A stretch of DNA of 64,000 bases from Theobroma cacao (taxonomy: Eukaryota > Streptophyta > Magnoliopsida > Malvales > Malvaceae): positions 34,982,167 to 35,046,166 of the forward strand of contig NC_030852.1 of the NCBI RefSeq assembly GCF_000208745.1. The letters are read 5' to 3'. This document shows positions 62,062 through 64,000 of the stretch, piece after piece (position 1 is the stretch's first letter; each line of letters opens with the position of its first letter). The position numbers and the translations under genes were made by a program. The notes beneath the pieces are model-generated. The model saw only the letters and a list, made by a program, of their open reading frames with translations. It did not search any database and was not told where the DNA came from.

Positions 62062-63372
62062 ATATGTTTGGCCTGATTTTTTTTATATTAAAATTTATTA
62101 TAAAGTTTTTATAAAAAATAATAATTTTTAAAATTAAATTAAAACTATTTGGTAAATTTGCTTTTTATAAGCTTTTTTTTATAGATAAGCTGTTTGGTAA
62201 AACATTTTATATAAACTTTAATTTTGATTAAAATTACTATAAAATGTATTTAATAAATCAAGTAAAAAAATTGAATCAAATAAAAAAATGAGTGTGAAAA
62301 AAATTATTTGTTTTTATTTTTTTAAAATTGATTTGTAATTTATGACATTTGGAGTTAAATAAAATTAATATTACATACAATGAAGAGAACCTATTGTGGT
62401 ATTAATAATGGATCCAACTAGGTCAGGAAAATCACCCATTGATTTGACAATTATTTTTTTTATTGAAATCATCAATGCTAATTTCATACAAATACAAGTC
62501 TATCAAAGTCTTGATATCCTCACTAATAAAGTTTCCAGCCATGAACAAAAAAGCTTTGACTTTTATATTTTTTTATTTTTTAATAGGTTATTTATTTTTT
62601 CAAAGAGTATGGAATTCACTACTAAGAAGTTAATTCCTGTTGCTAAAGGAATTAAAATCTATTTCAATTTTCTTATAATGTAGCATATTGTTATACTTAA
62701 AAGAGAAAATTATTTAAAATTGAGTTATCACAAACGAGTACAAATATTGATTTTTCAATTTTCATCTAATTTATCTCAATTACCATAAACCTATTTGACC
62801 AATTATTTTAATCATAATTAACAAATATTCTATAAGAAGTTAAAAACAAATAAACATCACATAATTGTCATATCTAATAATAAATTGAGAAATATCCAAC
62901 AATAAAAAGAGTTTTCAAAGCCAAAAAAAAGAATGATAAAAAATAAAAATAGTAAAANCAAAAAAAAGAATGATAAAAAATAAAATGTAAAACAAAATAG
63001 AAAAAAAGAAATAATACCGTAATACAATTTTGAATTTTTTGTTTTCTTTTTTCTTAATTTTTGTAACAATAAAAGAAAACCTTAGAAGGATAATTTGCAA
63101 AAAGGGGAGAGAAGAGGGAGATCCATAGGGAGAGAGGGAGGAGGTAGTTTTTGAGAGAAGATTTTTTGTAAAAAAAATAACTCTTTTAAGAAGCTAGCGT
63201 GTTTTTTAAAAAAAAAAAACTTTTTTAAGCTCCTTTTTTAAAATTTTATTTTAAAAAAAAAGTTATTTTTTTAAAAAAAAGTTATTTTTTTAAAAAATTT
63301 TAACAAAATACTGTTTGGTTAATTTCTACTTTTAAAAAGTAAATAAGTTAAAAATAAATTAAGTCAAACAAG
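62062..63372. mobile_element. hAT-like non-autonomous element (about 1.3 kb)
   Basis: Flanked by CACTAAAA (62054-62061) and CACTAAAG (63373-63380), an 8-bp target duplication with one change. Inverted ends: left ATATGTTTGGCCTGATTT, right read inward CTTGTTTGACTTAATTT, sharing TGTTTG-C-T-ATTT. The interior is AT rich with poly-A/T runs. A 95-codon frame at 62396-62683 has no domain I recognise. It inserted between ATL copies D and E. Termini are shorter and less certain than those of the other element. Confidence 0.6.
62922..62985 (+). repeat. 27-bp direct repeat flanking an ambiguous base
   Basis: Identical 27-base copies at 62922-62948 and 62959-62985. The only N in the window (62958) touches the second copy. 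This may be a true tandem repeat or an imperfect sequence join. Confidence 0.85.
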
Positions 63373-63570
63373 CACTAAAGTATATAACTACAAGACAATT
63401 TTGCTTAGCATGAACTCACTTTTTTAAAAACAAAAAAATTGATCCCCTGTAGCTTTATCAAAAGTCAATGCTTGTGGCCATCCAAATAATGATTCTCATT
63501 TTGGAAATCATCCCATATAATTAAAATTTATACAAACAATAGATAACAATCATTTTAAGAGTTTAGTGCA

Positions 63571-63930
63571 TTAATTGCGACACAATGGGAATGTTGCATT
63601 GTGTTTAAGCCACTCACCTATACAATTAGCATGGAAGGAATGCATGCATTTCGATGTAATCCCTAAACATATTGGACAAGTGTTGTCGTTTGGTCTTTGG
63701 AATTGTTGGCTTTCGCCTACGACTACGGTAGAATACATTTCAAAAGTTGATCTACTAAGACCATTTCAGCTGATTTCACGGTTGCTGATGTGTTAGAGAT
63801 TTCAGTGTTGGGATCCTAACGATGACTGCTGTCACCCTTTTGATTATACGTCCGATGATGCAAAAACAGATCGAGTTTCCTGCTGCAGCTACAAGCATGG
63901 CAGTGCCACGTTCTGCATTGCTTGGAAGAC
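63571..63930 (-). pseudogene. Degenerate ATL RING exon, copy E
   Basis: It opens with an acceptor and LPSNAERGTAMLVAAA, then runs through several frames. The family landmark EMYSTVVVGES and the RING start NTCPICLG are in one frame, the membrane segment in another, with stops between. Inside the RING the stretch between the second cysteine and the CxHxxH part is largely missing (CLGITSKCMHSFHANC), and the seventh ligand Cys is Phe (ATFPLC). Its first exon would lie beyond the right edge. Clearly non-functional as a RING ligase. Confidence 0.82.
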
Positions 63931-64000
63931 CTGAAATGCAAATTAGATTAAGTTAGAACTGAATGGCTAGGACTTCCTAGCTAATCAAAAGAGAAAACAA

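Noticed and set aside
62054..62070. CACTA (En/Spm) terminus
   Set aside because: The left side begins CACTA but the right side does not end TAGTG. The same CACTAAAR on both sides is better read as a target duplication.
62396..62683. 95-codon frame inside the second mobile element, possible transposase fragment
   Set aside because: No hAT dimerisation or zinc-finger motif can be seen. Too AT rich to trust.

Overview
This is a eudicot plant nuclear genome segment, probably from a rosid. The evidence is intron-rich genes with GT..AG junctions, long AT-rich intergenic DNA, plant-specific families (ERF, GH9-CBM49 cellulase, clade A-like PP2C, CERES-type LRR protein, GUB_WAK/RING ATL proteins) and small non-autonomous transposons. 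The species cannot be read from the sequence.

Left part (1-13.1 kb): the 3' exons of a DNA primase small subunit gene (+), an ERF061-like AP2/ERF factor (-), about 7 kb without a recognisable gene, then a four-exon type I membrane protein of the At1g64385 kind (+). From 13.1 to 25 kb there is almost no supportable coding sequence. What stands out is a cluster of four G-boxes next to a TATA-like site, and a GC-rich promoter-like patch.

Middle (25-43.5 kb): a complete nine-exon secreted endoglucanase (GH9 plus CBM49, +), a three-exon PP2C with the ABA co-receptor tryptophan (-), a six-exon LRR protein matching the eIF4E-interacting regulator CERES (+), and, tail to tail with it, a 19-exon long-chain acyl-CoA synthetase (-). 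All exon joins keep frame and give proteins of normal length.

Right part (43.5-64 kb): AT-rich DNA with a 952-bp hAT-type element and its 8-bp target duplication, a nine-exon mitochondrial OXA1-like insertase (-), and a same-strand cluster of ATL20/21/22-type RING-H2 genes. Only the first of these is fully intact. The others are an orphan RING exon, a copy with a 16-bp deletion inside the RING, a copy with a one-base frameshift in the ectodomain exon, and a heavily damaged copy at the edge. A second hAT-like element interrupts the end of the cluster.

The genes are not one pathway. The strongest large-scale signal is gene order: ERF061 / membrane protein / GH9C2 / LACS recalls Arabidopsis At1g64380-64400, CERES / LACS recalls At4g23840-23850, and OXA1L / ATL21 cluster recalls At2g46470-46495 (locus numbers from memory). 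The window therefore seems to keep, in one piece, an order that Arabidopsis has split over three chromosomes.
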